From assembly GCA_020354025.1 (NCBI GenBank), contig CP070638.1, positions 3,129,984 to 3,193,983 of the forward strand: DNA of 64,000 nt, given 5' to 3'. The number at the start of each line of letters is the position of its first letter. Position 1 is the stretch's first letter. A program made the translations under genes and the position numbers. The notes beneath the pieces are model-generated. The model saw only the letters and a list, made by a program, of their open reading frames with translations. It did not search any database and was not told where the DNA came from. This document shows, in pieces, positions 16,182 through 24,931 of this stretch. Source of the stretch: Fidelibacterota bacterium (lineage in GTDB: Bacteria > Fidelibacterota > Marinisomatia > SCGC-AAA003-L08 > TS1B11).

Positions 16182-18759
16182 AGCGCACCCCGAAACTCGG
16201 GAAAAATGGAAACATGGGAATAGCCGTGCGCTGGATACCCAGATCCTGGTCGGTTTCCCAGTCATATTTCTCCGAGTAAAAATACTGGAAAACATTCATA
16301 TGGTTGAAAACGTTGAGGATTTGAATGTAGGTCTCCTTGAATCCACCGTTCCACCATGGCCGCCGTTTAACGAAACTGACGTCCCAACGATGGTAGGCCG
16401 GGTAACGGGCTGAGTTTTTCTTACCCACCAGGAACCTGGTATACGAAGCCTCATAGTCCTCTACCTGATAATATTTCTCCTCATAGGCTCTGTACCGCCC
16501 CAGAACGGGTGTGTATGGATTGCCGGTAGCGAAGCTGTAGGCCGTGCTGAAGTGCCATTTGTCCGTCAGCTGCCAGTCGGCCACCAGGTTGAGGGTGTGG
16601 GTGCGGTCGTACTTGGGATGATGCCAGCCGTATTCTTCGGTATGCCAGCGGGTCTGGGCATAGGTATAGCCAATCCAACCGCGAACCTTACCTGAGGTCT
16701 TCTTGGCCAGGAATTCCAGCCCATGAGCTGCGGCCTTGGCGTCGTAGAACTTGCTGAAGACCTCTTCCGATCCCGGCGTGGCATCGGGCCCCATGAAGAA
16801 GACGTAGCCCTGCTTGAGGTACACGAGGTTGGCGAATGTCTTGTAGTACACTTCCGCCTTCAGCAGCAGGTCCCGCTCGGAGAGGTGTTCGATCCCGGTG
16901 ATGAGGTGGTCCGAAGAAGGTGCTGGTTGGTCCTGCGGAGCTGGCAGCCACAGGTCAATAACGCGGAAGTTCTCATCGCCGGGGTTGGCGGTGATCAGGT
17001 ACTGGTAATAGCGCCCGGCTGAGGCGGTGAGGGCCAGGTCTGAGCGCAGGAAAAACTTGGCACCCAGGCGCGGCTCCAGGTTCCAACCCTTATGAAGACT
17101 GTAGCTCGAGGCCCGCAGGCCCACCTTCACCAGCAGCTGGGGCGAGAGCCGCCACTTGTCCTCCAGATAAACCGCCCGCTCAATAGGGTGGTGCTCAATC
17201 CAGAGGGAAGTGTCCGTCCGGGTAAAAGATGTATCGCTATTGGATATACTCGTCTGAAATATCCACCCCATGTTGAAGTTCAGCCACTTCTGCTCGGCAC
17301 CCACTACAATGATGTGACGGTTATTGGGCAGAAAGGTGAGCTCGGCTCGGGCTGTGCGGTCCTCCACCAGGTCGAAAATGTCGAAACCGAGTTCCTCGGT
17401 GCTTTGCTCTACCTCGCCGCTGGAATTCTCGGTCTCCTCGTAGGTATGTTCTCTGATGGCAATCCCGTACCGGAATCGGCTGCCCGCCAGGTAGACCTTG
17501 GACACCAAGTGGGGTGAGGCTACCCAGCGCCAGGTGAGGCTACTGGTGGTGTTGCCCCAGCTCCAGTCCAGGTTGAAGCGTGACCGGTAGTAGACTTGTT
17601 CTCCGTTCCCGTTATATACCCGGCCCGACCAGGCATCTTCATATTCATCTTCGTCCTCGACGGCCAGGATATCTCGTCCCTTGAAAGTGCTGACCGTAAG
17701 CCGGTGGCGATTACCTAGGTCCAGGTTGGCCTTGGCTTGGTAGTCATAGAAATAGTAGGGGAAACCGACGAATTCGGGATTCTTGCTCATGCCGGTGGCC
17801 GCCCCGACCAGGTCGACGATCTTGTCAAAGTAGGTGCGGCGGCCGGCCAGCATGAAGGAACCCTTCACCGGTCCAACCTTCGGCAGCGGCCCCTCGATCA
17901 GCGCTTTGGAGGATATCAATGATATATTCGCCTTGGCGGAGTAGTCCATGGCATTGCCATCGCGGTTGATGATCTCCAGCACCGATCCCATTCGCCCACC
18001 GTATCGGGCTGGAAAGCCACCGGCAATGAACTCCGCCTCCTTGATGGCATCGGTGTTGAAGGTGGAAAATACGCCCCCCAGGTGAAAGGGATTGTAGATG
18101 GTGATGCCGTCCAGTAGGATGAGGTTCTGGTCAGGTGTGCTGCCCCGCACGTACATGGCGCTGGAGTAGTCGCTAACCGACTGGACTCCCGGCAGCAGCT
18201 GGAGCGTGCGGAACACGTCGGCCTCCACGAACGCTGGCGCCACCTGTATCTCGCGGGTGTCTAGGATAACGGTGCTTACCTCCACCGACTGTCGGAATCG
18301 CTGGCGCTGGGCGGTGATTGTGACTTCTTCCCCTGCCAGAACCGTCGGGGTTAGCCGGAAGTCGAGCCGTGCGGACGGCCGTTCCCTCAGGTCCACCGTC
18401 TGCCGTGCTGGCTCGTAGCCGATGATGGAGGCGACCACCGTGACCGTATCCAGTGGTGCCCCGGTAATCACATAATAGCCATCCCGGTTGGTGGCTGAGC
18501 CCCGGGTCGTGCCCCGGACAAATACATTGACGAACGAAAGGCTCTCGCTGTTGGTGCTGTCCCTGACGAAACCGCTGATTGTGCCCGTCTGGGCGATTCT
18601 CTCCTGTGCGGTCCCCGTTAGGGCGTGAACGGGGACTAGGATTAGAGCCAGGCCTAACGTGGCCGGAATGACTACGTGAAAACCCTGCCGGAATCTACTG
18701 CAGCATGGTGTCGTGGCGGTTTTCATCAGATAAACGATTGGTAAACCGAATATAATCAT
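16171..18759 (-). CDS. TonB-dependent outer-membrane receptor with carboxypeptidase-regulatory-like N-domain
   Basis: About 862 residues. After the signal sequence come a CarboxypepD_reg-like beta-sandwich (GTISGFVRDSTNSESL, about residues 58-140), a TonB plug (VRGSTPDQNLILLDGITIYN region) and a 22-strand-type barrel ending in the aromatic GVRYEF terminus required for outer-membrane insertion. The ATG at 18759 is preferred because AAGGTGG lies 6 nt upstream; an ATG at 18726 would give a more conventional signal peptide. Either start lies inside the end of ksgA. The ligand is unknown. It is paired with the overlapping DUF4249 lipoprotein gene. Confidence 0.9.
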   Translation of the reverse strand: MIIFGLPIVYLMKTATTPCCSRFRQGFHVVIPATLGLALILVPVHALTGTAQERIAQTGTISGFVRDSTNSESLSFVNVFVRGTTRGSATNRDGYYVITGAPLDTVTVVASIIGYEPARQTVDLRERPSARLDFRLTPTVLAGEEVTITAQRQRFRQSVEVSTVILDTREIQVAPAFVEADVFRTLQLLPGVQSVSDYSSAMYVRGSTPDQNLILLDGITIYNPFHLGGVFSTFNTDAIKEAEFIAGGFPARYGGRMGSVLEIINRDGNAMDYSAKANISLISSKALIEGPLPKVGPVKGSFMLAGRRTYFDKIVDLVGAATGMSKNPEFVGFPYYFYDYQAKANLDLGNRHRLTVSTFKGRDILAVEDEDEYEDAWSGRVYNGNGEQVYYRSRFNLDWSWGNTTSSLTWRWVASPHLVSKVYLAGSRFRYGIAIREHTYEETENSSGEVEQSTEELGFDIFDLVEDRTARAELTFLPNNRHIIVVGAEQKWLNFNMGWIFQTSISNSDTSFTRTDTSLWIEHHPIERAVYLEDKWRLSPQLLVKVGLRASSYSLHKGWNLEPRLGAKFFLRSDLALTASAGRYYQYLITANPGDENFRVIDLWLPAPQDQPAPSSDHLITGIEHLSERDLLLKAEVYYKTFANLVYLKQGYVFFMGPDATPGSEEVFSKFYDAKAAAHGLEFLAKKTSGKVRGWIGYTYAQTRWHTEEYGWHHPKYDRTHTLNLVADWQLTDKWHFSTAYSFATGNPYTPVLGRYRAYEEKYYQVEDYEASYTRFLVGKKNSARYPAYHRWDVSFVKRRPWWNGGFKETYIQILNVFNHMNVFQYFYSEKYDWETDQDLGIQRTAIPMFPFFPSFGVRYEF

Positions 18760-19507
18760 CAACCGCCACCTTTTCAGCCCTTAGCTCAGCCAGACTCAGA
18801 TCGGTAAGAATGTCCTGGACCGGGAGTCTTTTGAGAGCATTGGCCAGCTTCTTACGCCGCTGACCGAAGGCTAGTCGCACAACCCGCGCAAATAGCTCCT
18901 CATCGGCAATGGTTCCGTGTCCCTGCTGTGGCTCCAGATGCACTAGTGTTGAATCCACCTTCGGCCGGGGCCGGAAGACAGCAGCGGACAGCTTGAAGCA
19001 GCGCCGCACGGCACAATATGCCTGCACCATCACCGACAGTCGCCCGTAGACCTTGCCGCCCGGCGCGGCCGTTAGCCGCTCAGCTACCTCTTTCTGGATG
19101 ATAAAATGCGCGTCCAGCCACCGCCCCCGGTGCTCCAGCAGCCGGAATATGAGGGGCGAGGTAATGTTATAAGGCAGACTGCCGTAAACGCGAGATCCAA
19201 GCGGAAGGAGCGCCTCAAAGTCCGCCTCCAGGATGTCGCTATGAATGATTGTCACGTTCGGTGGGACCAGCGCCCGGAGCGGTTCCACCAGCAGGGGATC
19301 GATTTCCACGGCCGTCAATGAGCCGGCTCTCTTGGACAACGGCAGGGTCAGCTCCCCGTGGCCGGGACCGATCTCCAGGAACACGTCCTCCGGCTGGGGA
19401 TCGATAGTCGCCACGACCTTGCGGATCAGGTTGGGATCGGTCAGGAAGTGCTGCCCCCAGCGCTTGCGGGCGGGGGGACGCGATAGCAGCTTAGCCACTG
19501 CTTCCAT
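18695..19507 (-). CDS. ksgA: 16S rRNA dimethyladenosine transferase KsgA/RsmA
   Basis: A 270-residue enzyme that dimethylates the two adjacent adenosines in the 3'-terminal helix of 16S rRNA late in small-subunit assembly. It opens with the family start KRWGQHFLTDPNLI. Motif I is LEIGPGHG at 44-51, the acidic residue of motif II is in VEIDP, and the C-terminal domain (FRPRPKVDSTLV) is complete. Motif IV, normally NLPY with Asn contacting the target base, reads SLPYNI at 110-115, an Asn-to-Ser change. The gene overlaps tatD by 17 nt upstream and the TonB receptor downstream, so it is part of the metG-tatD-ksgA unit. Confidence 0.94.
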   Translation of the reverse strand: MEAVAKLLSRPPARKRWGQHFLTDPNLIRKVVATIDPQPEDVFLEIGPGHGELTLPLSKRAGSLTAVEIDPLLVEPLRALVPPNVTIIHSDILEADFEALLPLGSRVYGSLPYNITSPLIFRLLEHRGRWLDAHFIIQKEVAERLTAAPGGKVYGRLSVMVQAYCAVRRCFKLSAAVFRPRPKVDSTLVHLEPQQGHGTIADEELFARVVRLAFGQRRKKLANALKRLPVQDILTDLSLAELRAEKVAVDDYIRFTNRLSDENRHDTMLQ

Positions 19508-20273
19508 TCGGCAATCTGAACAGCTCCTGCGCGTTTGCCGTCGTTGTTCGCGTCACTTCCTCCAGCGTGGTCCCGCAGATACCGGCGATCTTCTCCGCCA
19601 CGTGGCGCACAAAAGCCGGCTCGTTGGCCTTTCCCCGGTGGGGAACTGGCGCCAGGTAGGGGCAGTCGGTCTCGACCATGACGCGTTCCAATCCAACCGC
19701 CTTGAGCACCGACTCGTTCCGGTTCTTGCCATAGGTGACCGTGCCGGTGAAGGAGATGTGAAAGCCGAAGTCTATGGCTATACGGGCAAATTCGGGCGTT
19801 GACGAGAAGCAATGCAGCACACCTTTTGCGTGCCCCGCCGCCTGCATGGTGGCTAGTAGGTCATCGTCAGCCCGGCGGTTGTGCACCACTACCGGCAGGT
19901 CCAGGGAGCGGGCCAGTTCCAGCTGCCCCTGGAAAAGGGCGCGCTGCACCTCCGGGGGACTTTGGTTGCGTACGTAGTCTAGGCCTGTCTCACCGATTGC
20001 CACTACCTTATTGTGGGTGGCTAGGGATTCCAGGTTATGCAGTGCCTCAGGTGGAGCGTCTTCTGCGTCGTGAGGGTGAATCCCCACTGCAGCCCAAACC
20101 TTAGGATAAGTCTCGGCGATGGTTACGGCCTGCTCCGAGGTGGGTAGGTCCAATCCCACGCAGATGATGGCGCCAATCCCGGTCTCCTCCGCCCGCTGGA
20201 GTACTTGGTCCAGCCGATCAGCATAGTCTTCGTGGAACAGGTGAGCGTGGGTGTCGATTAACTGGGGCGTCAT
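19491..20273 (-). CDS. tatD: TatD-family metal-dependent hydrolase/DNase
   Basis: A 260-residue TIM-barrel amidohydrolase-type protein. The metal ligands are all visible: His9 and His11 (DTHAH), Glu in AIGETGLDY, His in VVHNRRADDD, His in VLHCFSS and Asp in VETDCPYLAP. TatD enzymes are 3'-5' exonucleases or DNases implicated in DNA repair, and the YcfH type acts on D-aminoacyl-tRNA or DNA ends. The order metG-tatD-ksgA is widespread in bacteria. Here 23 nt separate it from metG and its stop overlaps ksgA, consistent with one operon. Confidence 0.93.
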   Translation of the reverse strand: MTPQLIDTHAHLFHEDYADRLDQVLQRAEETGIGAIICVGLDLPTSEQAVTIAETYPKVWAAVGIHPHDAEDAPPEALHNLESLATHNKVVAIGETGLDYVRNQSPPEVQRALFQGQLELARSLDLPVVVHNRRADDDLLATMQAAGHAKGVLHCFSSTPEFARIAIDFGFHISFTGTVTYGKNRNESVLKAVGLERVMVETDCPYLAPVPHRGKANEPAFVRHVAEKIAGICGTTLEEVTRTTTANAQELFRLPNGSSG

Positions 20274-20296
20274 ATAGGCGCTCCCTAATAGAAAAA

Positions 20297-22177
20297 CTAT
20301 CCGATCCTTAATCCTGCGGGCATCTCTGGATCATCCACCGTCGCCAGCACTAGTTTTCCGTCCTTACCTTCAGCGGCCAGTAGCATCCCCCGGCTCTCCT
20401 CACCCCTGATTTTCACGGGTTGTAGGTTGGCAACCACAACGATGCGGCGGCCGGTTAGCTGCTCCGGCTCGTAATGCTGGGCGATGCCGGCGACGATCTG
20501 GCGCTCTTCCTCCCCTAGGGAGATGCCTAGCTTGAGCAGCTTGTCGGTACCTGCTACTCTCTCCGCCGCCATCACCTCCGCCACCCGCAGGTCTACCTTC
20601 TGAAAATCGTCGAAGGTGACCACGTTCTCGGGCTGCTCCTCCGGTGGCTCTGCTTGGCTGGCCGCTGTTAATGTATCCAGGCGTGGGAACGGGATCTCAC
20701 CCTCACCAAGAGGCGTTCCCGGACGTAACCGGCCCCAGGCAAAATCGTTCAGGGATACCTTCTCTGCCCCTATCATCCGGCGTATGGCCTCCATGCGGTT
20801 GGGCATCACCGGATGCAACAGCTGGGCGGCGATGCGCAGGGCCTCGGCGGCATGATACAGCGAATTGCCTGCTAGGTCTTTATCTGCCTTGATCTGGTGC
20901 CATGGCTGGGTCTGTTCCAGGTAGGTGTTTACCTGCCGTACCAGCTCCATGATGCCCTCGATGGCCTCGTGCAGCCGCATCTCGCTGATTAGCTGCGGCA
21001 CCTGACGTACAATCTCCTCGGCACCGGTTTTCAGGGCTTCGTCGAAGGTCGTATCGGCCGGCTGCTTAAGACCGGGCACACGCGCCTCGAAGTGCCGCCG
21101 GATGAACTTGGCGATGCGGTTCGCCAGGTTGCCCAGGTCGTTGGCCAGGTCACTGTTGTAGCGCCGCTCAAAGGCCTCGGGAGTGAAACTGGCGTCCTGA
21201 CCTAATACCATGTCCCGCATTAGGTAGTAGCGCACCGGGTCCACGCCCACCAGGTCGATCAGGTCCAGCGGCCGCACGACGTTCCCCAGCGACTTGGACA
21301 TCTTCTCCTCGCCCATCAGCCACCAGCCGTGGGCGAAAATCGTCCGGGGCAGGGGGATTCCCGCCGCCATCAGCATCGTCGGCCAGTAGACAGCGTGGGT
21401 CGTCAGGATGTCCTTGCCGATCAGGTGCACGTCCGCTGGCCACCAGTCCTTGAATCGCTTATCGTCCTCGGTATAGCCCACGGCGGATACGTAGTTGGTC
21501 AGCGCGTCGAACCAGACGTAGTTCACGTAGTCGGGATCAAACGGCAGCTCCACTCCCCACGTCAGCCGGGACTTGGGCCGCGAGATGCATAGGTCACCCA
21601 ACGGCTTGCGCAAAAAGCCCAGCACCTCGTTGCGCCGGGTCTCGGGCTGGATGAACTCCGGGTGCTCCTGAATGTGCTCGATGAGCCGCTCCTGGTAGGC
21701 CGACATGCGGAAAAACCAGTTCCGCTCCTTGACCTTCTCCACCTGCCGGAATTCCCCCGAGTCCAGTTCCTTCTTGGTGATGAACCGCTCCTCGGAGACC
21801 GAGTACCACCCCTCGTACTCGTCTTGGTACAGCTCGCCCTTGTCGTGTAGGGCCTGTAGCAGCCTTTGCACTACCGCCGTGTGCCGCTTCTCGGTGGTGC
21901 GGATGAAGTCGTCGTTGGAGATGTGCAGCCGTCGCCACAGCTCTTGGAAACGGACCACATACTCGTCGCAGTGGGCCCGGGGATCAGTGTTCCTGGACTG
22001 GGCCGCCTGCTGGACCTTCAGGCCGTGCTCGTCTGTGCCGGTCAGGAAATGCACCTCGTCTCCCAGGGTGCGGTGGTAGCGCGCCAGAACGTCCGCCAGG
22101 ATGGTCGTATAGGCGTGGCCGATGTGCGGCAGGTCGTTCACGTAGTAGATTGGCGTAGTGACGTAGAACTTGGGCAT
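20297..22177 (-). CDS. metG: Methionyl-tRNA synthetase with C-terminal tRNA-binding domain
   Basis: A 626-residue class I synthetase that charges tRNA-Met. HIGH is at residues 18-21 (DLPHIGHAYTT), and the KMSKS loop is at 292-296 (EEKMSKSLGN). Between the two Rossmann halves the usual zinc-knuckle cysteines are missing (the segment reads EGWYSVSEERF), so this is the zinc-free MetG2-like type. Residues about 515-626 form the OB-fold EMAPII/Arc1p-like domain (DLRVAEVMAAERVAGTDKLL), which dimerises the enzyme and binds tRNA. It is the first gene of the unit that continues into tatD and ksgA. Confidence 0.95.
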   Translation of the reverse strand: MPKFYVTTPIYYVNDLPHIGHAYTTILADVLARYHRTLGDEVHFLTGTDEHGLKVQQAAQSRNTDPRAHCDEYVVRFQELWRRLHISNDDFIRTTEKRHTAVVQRLLQALHDKGELYQDEYEGWYSVSEERFITKKELDSGEFRQVEKVKERNWFFRMSAYQERLIEHIQEHPEFIQPETRRNEVLGFLRKPLGDLCISRPKSRLTWGVELPFDPDYVNYVWFDALTNYVSAVGYTEDDKRFKDWWPADVHLIGKDILTTHAVYWPTMLMAAGIPLPRTIFAHGWWLMGEEKMSKSLGNVVRPLDLIDLVGVDPVRYYLMRDMVLGQDASFTPEAFERRYNSDLANDLGNLANRIAKFIRRHFEARVPGLKQPADTTFDEALKTGAEEIVRQVPQLISEMRLHEAIEGIMELVRQVNTYLEQTQPWHQIKADKDLAGNSLYHAAEALRIAAQLLHPVMPNRMEAIRRMIGAEKVSLNDFAWGRLRPGTPLGEGEIPFPRLDTLTAASQAEPPEEQPENVVTFDDFQKVDLRVAEVMAAERVAGTDKLLKLGISLGEEERQIVAGIAQHYEPEQLTGRRIVVVANLQPVKIRGEESRGMLLAAEGKDGKLVLATVDDPEMPAGLRIG

Positions 22178-22693
22178 GGCTCCGCTTCAATATAGCAAAT
22201 CTATGGCCTTGAATTTAGGCATTTGTTATCGAGGGTACGAGGGGGGAATAACGATCAACGAATGGTGATCCGACCGGTGTAGCGCAACGCGAATGGAGCA
22301 TTGACGACTTGTAACTGCTTTCGCGCACCAGGCGCACCAGGCGCACCAGGCGAACGACAAACCTCCGTTTCTGACGTATATTCCGGCGTTATGCTGACGC
22401 TGTCGCCATACCGCCCCTGTCTCGCTGCTCAGGGTCTCATCTGCATCTTGCGCTATGCACTTGGCATTCTGCCAGCTAACGGATCAATCCGCCAGCTGGC
22501 GCATCATTCTTTCTCCGGCCTCTCGTCGGGAAAAATCTCTATAGTGCAGAAAAATAGTGGGATTTTGCGGAATTTTCAACCGCCGCTCACTGGAGGGCCG
22601 CGTTATGCTTCCAATGGCTGATGGCTTGCTTGTCTGGGGCGGAGAATCGTGGACGGACCGCTGATCCCGTCAATATCAGGAGCGTTTCAGCTC
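22178..22693. other. Intergenic stretch holding repeat copy A
   Basis: About 500 bases between metG and the DUF5916 gene. Most of it (22320-22576) is a repeat described separately. The remainder shows no gene and no clear terminator. The promoter of the metG operon should lie near 22200-22260, but no good -35/-10 pair is visible. Confidence 0.4.
22320..22576 (+). repeat. Dispersed intergenic repeat, copy A
   Basis: Begins with 9-bp tandem units (GCGCACCAG three times, then GCGAACGAC), continues with a conserved stretch containing GTTATGCTGACGCTGTC and CCGCCCCTGTCTCGCTGCTC, and ends in a conserved AT-rich block containing TCGGGAAAAATCTCTATAG. The inverted copy B is at 30259-30492. Between the conserved blocks the two copies differ in length and sequence. 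Confidence 0.75.
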
Positions 22694-24736
22694 TCACAGC
22701 ACCCAGGAGAGTTTGGTGAATAGTGTATGCCCCTGGTCGGACCGGGTGCCGAAGCGGGAGGTGCCCCGCTGGTAGGCAACCTGCAGGGAACCGAATGGCG
22801 GCAGGAATCGCCAGACTACAACGACCTGAACGTTATGCTTATTGATGGCTGAATGGGTTTGGTAAAAGAGTTTGAGGTATAAGTCCTTGTTGAAGTAATA
22901 GTTGGAACGTAGTGCGTGAATCGTGGTGCCTCTATCATCCGGGTCTTCCGGCTCAGGATCAAGCCAGAGTCTTTCCAGGTCATAGCTGGCGTTCCAGGCG
23001 TCGGTGATCTTGAAATTTGCCTGGACGCCAAACAGACGCAGGTCGCTGTCCTCGTTGCGTCCCAACCCGTAGGATATTCCAGCTGAGCGGCCTGCCCGTG
23101 TATCGTAGCCAACCGTCAGATTCGCTTCGTAGTTGCGAAAGTCCTTTTCGTAGCGCTTAAACTCATCATTGTAGGACAAGTCCATTTCCCACTTATTTGT
23201 GAAGGCCACATCGCATTCGGCGTCCAGCACCCAACTCCTTAAGGTGCCCGCCTGGCTCCAATAGCGGTTGTAGTTGACTCCGGCATCGATTTCCTCTACC
23301 AGTCCTCCCTGCAGCCAGAAGGTATGGGACAGGTTGGTGTCGAACTCCTTCCGGTTGTCGTCGCGGATGAAGCCGACGGCATTCATATTCTCCATCAGTC
23401 CGTTGCCCCAATGGGAGTATCGCACGTGGAAATGGCTGGTGGCGTTATCGAAGGCAGGCCGGATGAACCAGGCCGTTACACCGTCGTTCGTGGCACCGTG
23501 GGCGCGGACAAATTGGGCCGTGGCCCCCAGGGTCTCCGTGAAGAATAGGGTGGCATCGAAACCTATCGATCCCTGGTTGGCACCGCCGTACGCCCGGTTG
23601 GCGGCGAGGAAGCCGATGTTGGAGGAACCGAACACACCCTTCTTGGCCCGCACTACCGTATACGTGGCGGCAGAGCTGCTTGAATCGTCATCAATCAGCT
23701 TCGACTGAGTACCAATGAGGGCTAGGTCCCAGGAACCGGTTTTACCGGTGAGCTTGGCGCCCCAGGGGATGTCACCAATCCGCCGGGAGTAAAACTGCCC
23801 TATCCGTTGGTCGAATAGCTCCGCCCCCTCAAGGAAAAAGGGGCGCTTCTCAGCGATGCGCAGCTCGAAACGGGTAAGGTTTATCTGTTCGACATCGGCT
23901 TCGACGGTGGCGAAGTCTGGATTGATGGTCAGATCGGAACCGAAGTTGCTGCTGAGACGGTAGCGCAGGTCCAGGCCGGCCCTTCCCTCTAGCGGTTGCC
24001 CTTCTTCGGCCTGGGACAGCGCGTAGGGAATGATTTCATGGCGCTTGACCCGGCCCTGAAGATCCAGGCCGGTGAGTTCTCCGAATTGCGAGACCCGAAA
24101 TGCGTTCTCCAATGGACCAGCCCAGAAACTCTCCTCCAGCTGTCTGGGGTAGTAGCGGCCGAGGTTCAGCCCCCAGGTGCGGCCTTCTCCACCCTGAAAC
24201 TTGAGGATGCGGAAGGGAATGGCGAATTCAGCGGTCCAGCCAACCGATGTTCGAGCAGCGGCAGAGAGCCAGGTCGCATCCCACTCCTCGTCCTTGGAAC
24301 GGCCATTGTCAGCTACCTTGCCATCGGCTTGGGTGCCGAGGGTGTTGGTCGTGAAATACGTGCAGCTATTATTGTCGTTGAAAGTATCGAGCATGATGAT
24401 AGCGGCATCGTCATCATCGAGTTCGCCGTCGCGCTTGATGATAGCGGCGGCAATCGCTTCCGGCTCGGGATCATGGCATATGAAGGCGACGTAAAGGGCC
24501 TCATCGCCGTAACCGATATGTGCGACCGTATACAGGAGAGAGGGTCGGCCGTGCTCCGGCTCAAACTGGATGAATCCCTCGATAGGTTCGGCCAGCTGCC
24601 AGACATCCTCGTCTACTTTACCGTCTATTTCAGGTGGTTTTGGAAATCTCGCCGCCTGGATAGACTTGACTATCCGGCCTTGGGCGACAGCTGCTGTGAA
24701 CGCAACCAGCAGCAAGGGGAAAATCCATGTTCGCAT
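22694..24736 (-). CDS. DUF5916 protein with N-terminal CBM9-like domain
   Basis: About 680 residues from ATG 24736, chosen for AGGAG 4 nt upstream and a clean signal peptide (MRTWIFPLLLVAFTAAVAQG). The first domain (PEIDGKVDEDVWQLAEPI onward, to about residue 210) is the carbohydrate-binding CBM9/DOMON-like module; the rest is the DUF5916 beta-barrel-like region (NPDFATVEADVEQINLTRFE, then EKRPFFLEGAELF). Proteins of this family are outer-membrane or surface proteins in FCB bacteria, and their ligand is unknown. The C-terminus (TLFTKLSWVL) ends in an aromatic-hydrophobic strand, as in outer-membrane barrels. Apparently monocistronic. Confidence 0.87.
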   Translation of the reverse strand: MRTWIFPLLLVAFTAAVAQGRIVKSIQAARFPKPPEIDGKVDEDVWQLAEPIEGFIQFEPEHGRPSLLYTVAHIGYGDEALYVAFICHDPEPEAIAAAIIKRDGELDDDDAAIIMLDTFNDNNSCTYFTTNTLGTQADGKVADNGRSKDEEWDATWLSAAARTSVGWTAEFAIPFRILKFQGGEGRTWGLNLGRYYPRQLEESFWAGPLENAFRVSQFGELTGLDLQGRVKRHEIIPYALSQAEEGQPLEGRAGLDLRYRLSSNFGSDLTINPDFATVEADVEQINLTRFELRIAEKRPFFLEGAELFDQRIGQFYSRRIGDIPWGAKLTGKTGSWDLALIGTQSKLIDDDSSSSAATYTVVRAKKGVFGSSNIGFLAANRAYGGANQGSIGFDATLFFTETLGATAQFVRAHGATNDGVTAWFIRPAFDNATSHFHVRYSHWGNGLMENMNAVGFIRDDNRKEFDTNLSHTFWLQGGLVEEIDAGVNYNRYWSQAGTLRSWVLDAECDVAFTNKWEMDLSYNDEFKRYEKDFRNYEANLTVGYDTRAGRSAGISYGLGRNEDSDLRLFGVQANFKITDAWNASYDLERLWLDPEPEDPDDRGTTIHALRSNYYFNKDLYLKLFYQTHSAINKHNVQVVVVWRFLPPFGSLQVAYQRGTSRFGTRSDQGHTLFTKLSWVL

Positions 24737-24931
24737 GAGACTCCTGGTCGTTTTCGTTAGATAAAAGGGCACAAAACGTATAATTGATCAGTGACATTTC
24801 AAAGCTCAAATTGTTCTGCAGGTGATGAATCGGTCAGGTAGCACTGCCCGGGCGCTGAAAAACAAGTATTCTCCCGGAAACCTTACCGGAACCTAGCTGT
24901 ATCTCCACTGTCGGCCGGTGGTGACTCCCGG

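Noticed and set aside
23996-24760. A 254-codon plus-strand frame opposite the DUF5916 gene
   Set aside because: Shadow frame; no ribosome binding site and no protein-like pattern.
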